This document shows, piece by piece, positions 63,810 through 64,000 of a DNA stretch of 64,000 bases. The stretch lies in contig JAEUJW010000013.1 in the NCBI GenBank assembly GCA_016793465.1, forward strand, positions 8,720-72,719, given 5' to 3'. This DNA comes from Myxococcales bacterium. Lineage in GTDB: Bacteria > Myxococcota > Polyangia > Nannocystales > Nannocystaceae. Numbering within the stretch: the first letter of the stretch is position 1; every line of letters begins with the position of its first letter. Both the position numbers and the translations under genes were made by a program. The notes below the pieces were generated by a model. It saw nothing but the letters and a program-made list of their open reading frames with translations, made no database searches and had not been told where the DNA came from.

Positions 63810-64000
63810 CCCCGCTTGTCGGACCGCGGGTGGTTGCGCGTCGGCGGGAGAGCCCGCTTGTCGGACCGCGGGTGGATTGCGCGTCGGCGGGAGAGCCCGC
63901 TCGGGGACCGCGGGAGGATGCGTGTCGGCGGGCGAGCCCGCTCGTCGGATCGCGGGCTTGGGGGTGTCGAAGAGGGGGCCCGCTTGTCGGACCGCGGGCG
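63810..64000 (+). repeat. Tandem ~41-43-bp repeat array running off the window
   Basis: Units start near 63810, 63852, 63895, 63936 and 63978. The unit opens GCCCGCTTGTCGGACCGCGG and ends in GGCGGGAGA or a close variant. The array is cut by the right edge. It differs from the 37-bp array 5' of the inverted repeat. Confidence 0.9.

Noticed and set aside
63384..64000. Possible CRISPR array in the terminal repeats
   Set aside because: Units are contiguous direct repeats without unique spacers of constant length, and no cas gene is near.

Overview
This window is very GC-rich, roughly 70 percent or more by eye, and looks chromosomal. It most resembles a myxobacterium of the Nannocystis kind (Myxococcota). 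Three secreted proteins (positions 11159-12055, 12048-12674, 57065-58618) end in a MYXO-CTERM-like tail: a CGCR or CACR motif, a short hydrophobic stretch and a run of arginines. Many exported proteins have lipoboxes followed by Thr/Asp/Gly/Pro-rich linkers. DUF4388, VIT/von Willebrand and TPR signalling proteins are also typical of this group. No phage, transposase or CRISPR array is visible, and there is one tRNA (Leu, CAA).

Layout. From 1 to 6.3 kb: a truncated gene, a Tat-exported hydrolase, an unknown exported protein, a Cu/Zn superoxide dismutase lipoprotein, a beta-lactamase-fold lipoprotein and miaB. From 6.5 to 13.5 kb: a parvulin lipoprotein, purE-purK (purK carries an in-frame palindromic minisatellite), an NTF2-like protein, an NmrA-like reductase, two overlapping LPMO-like genes and an enoyl-CoA hydratase. 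From 13.5 to 26.7 kb: a DUF4388-TPR protein, a GlmU-like nucleotidyltransferase lacking its acyltransferase half, a CheY-like receiver, an NtrY-like kinase pair, a VIT-vWA-TPR lipoprotein, DAHP synthase, yacG and an enlarged ffh. From 26.8 to 40.1 kb: a membrane vWA protein, a DUF4091 lipoprotein with a beta-helix lipoprotein, tsaB-rseP, a PA14 lipoprotein, bioA with a coupled lipoprotein, and an EGF/LDLa-like lipoprotein.

From 40.15 to 46.4 kb lies a compact signalling operon: winged-helix protein, small H-box-like protein, sigma-54 activator, periplasmic-TPR sensor kinase and stand-alone receiver. It has a good sigma-70 promoter and a hairpin in its leader. The two receivers share an unusual insertion after the phospho-Asp and both lack the conserved Lys. 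Then come a hotdog thioesterase, a tiny lipoprotein, an orphan MutH/Sau3AI-like nuclease and a compositionally odd intergenic island. argC-argB-M20 peptidase, a CNNM/CorC protein and a surface lipoprotein pair follow. The window ends with tRNA-Leu, yqgE, a MYXO-CTERM metalloprotease-like protein, a beta-barrel protein, a lipoprotein, a TrkH transporter, an esterase and about 650 bp of non-coding repeats containing a long inverted repeat.

A recurring theme is a TAnnnT -10-like box ending only 6-11 nt before the start codon of about twenty genes on both strands, which suggests many leaderless or nearly leaderless transcripts. Calls rest on reading translated sequence and remembered family motifs; no database search was run.
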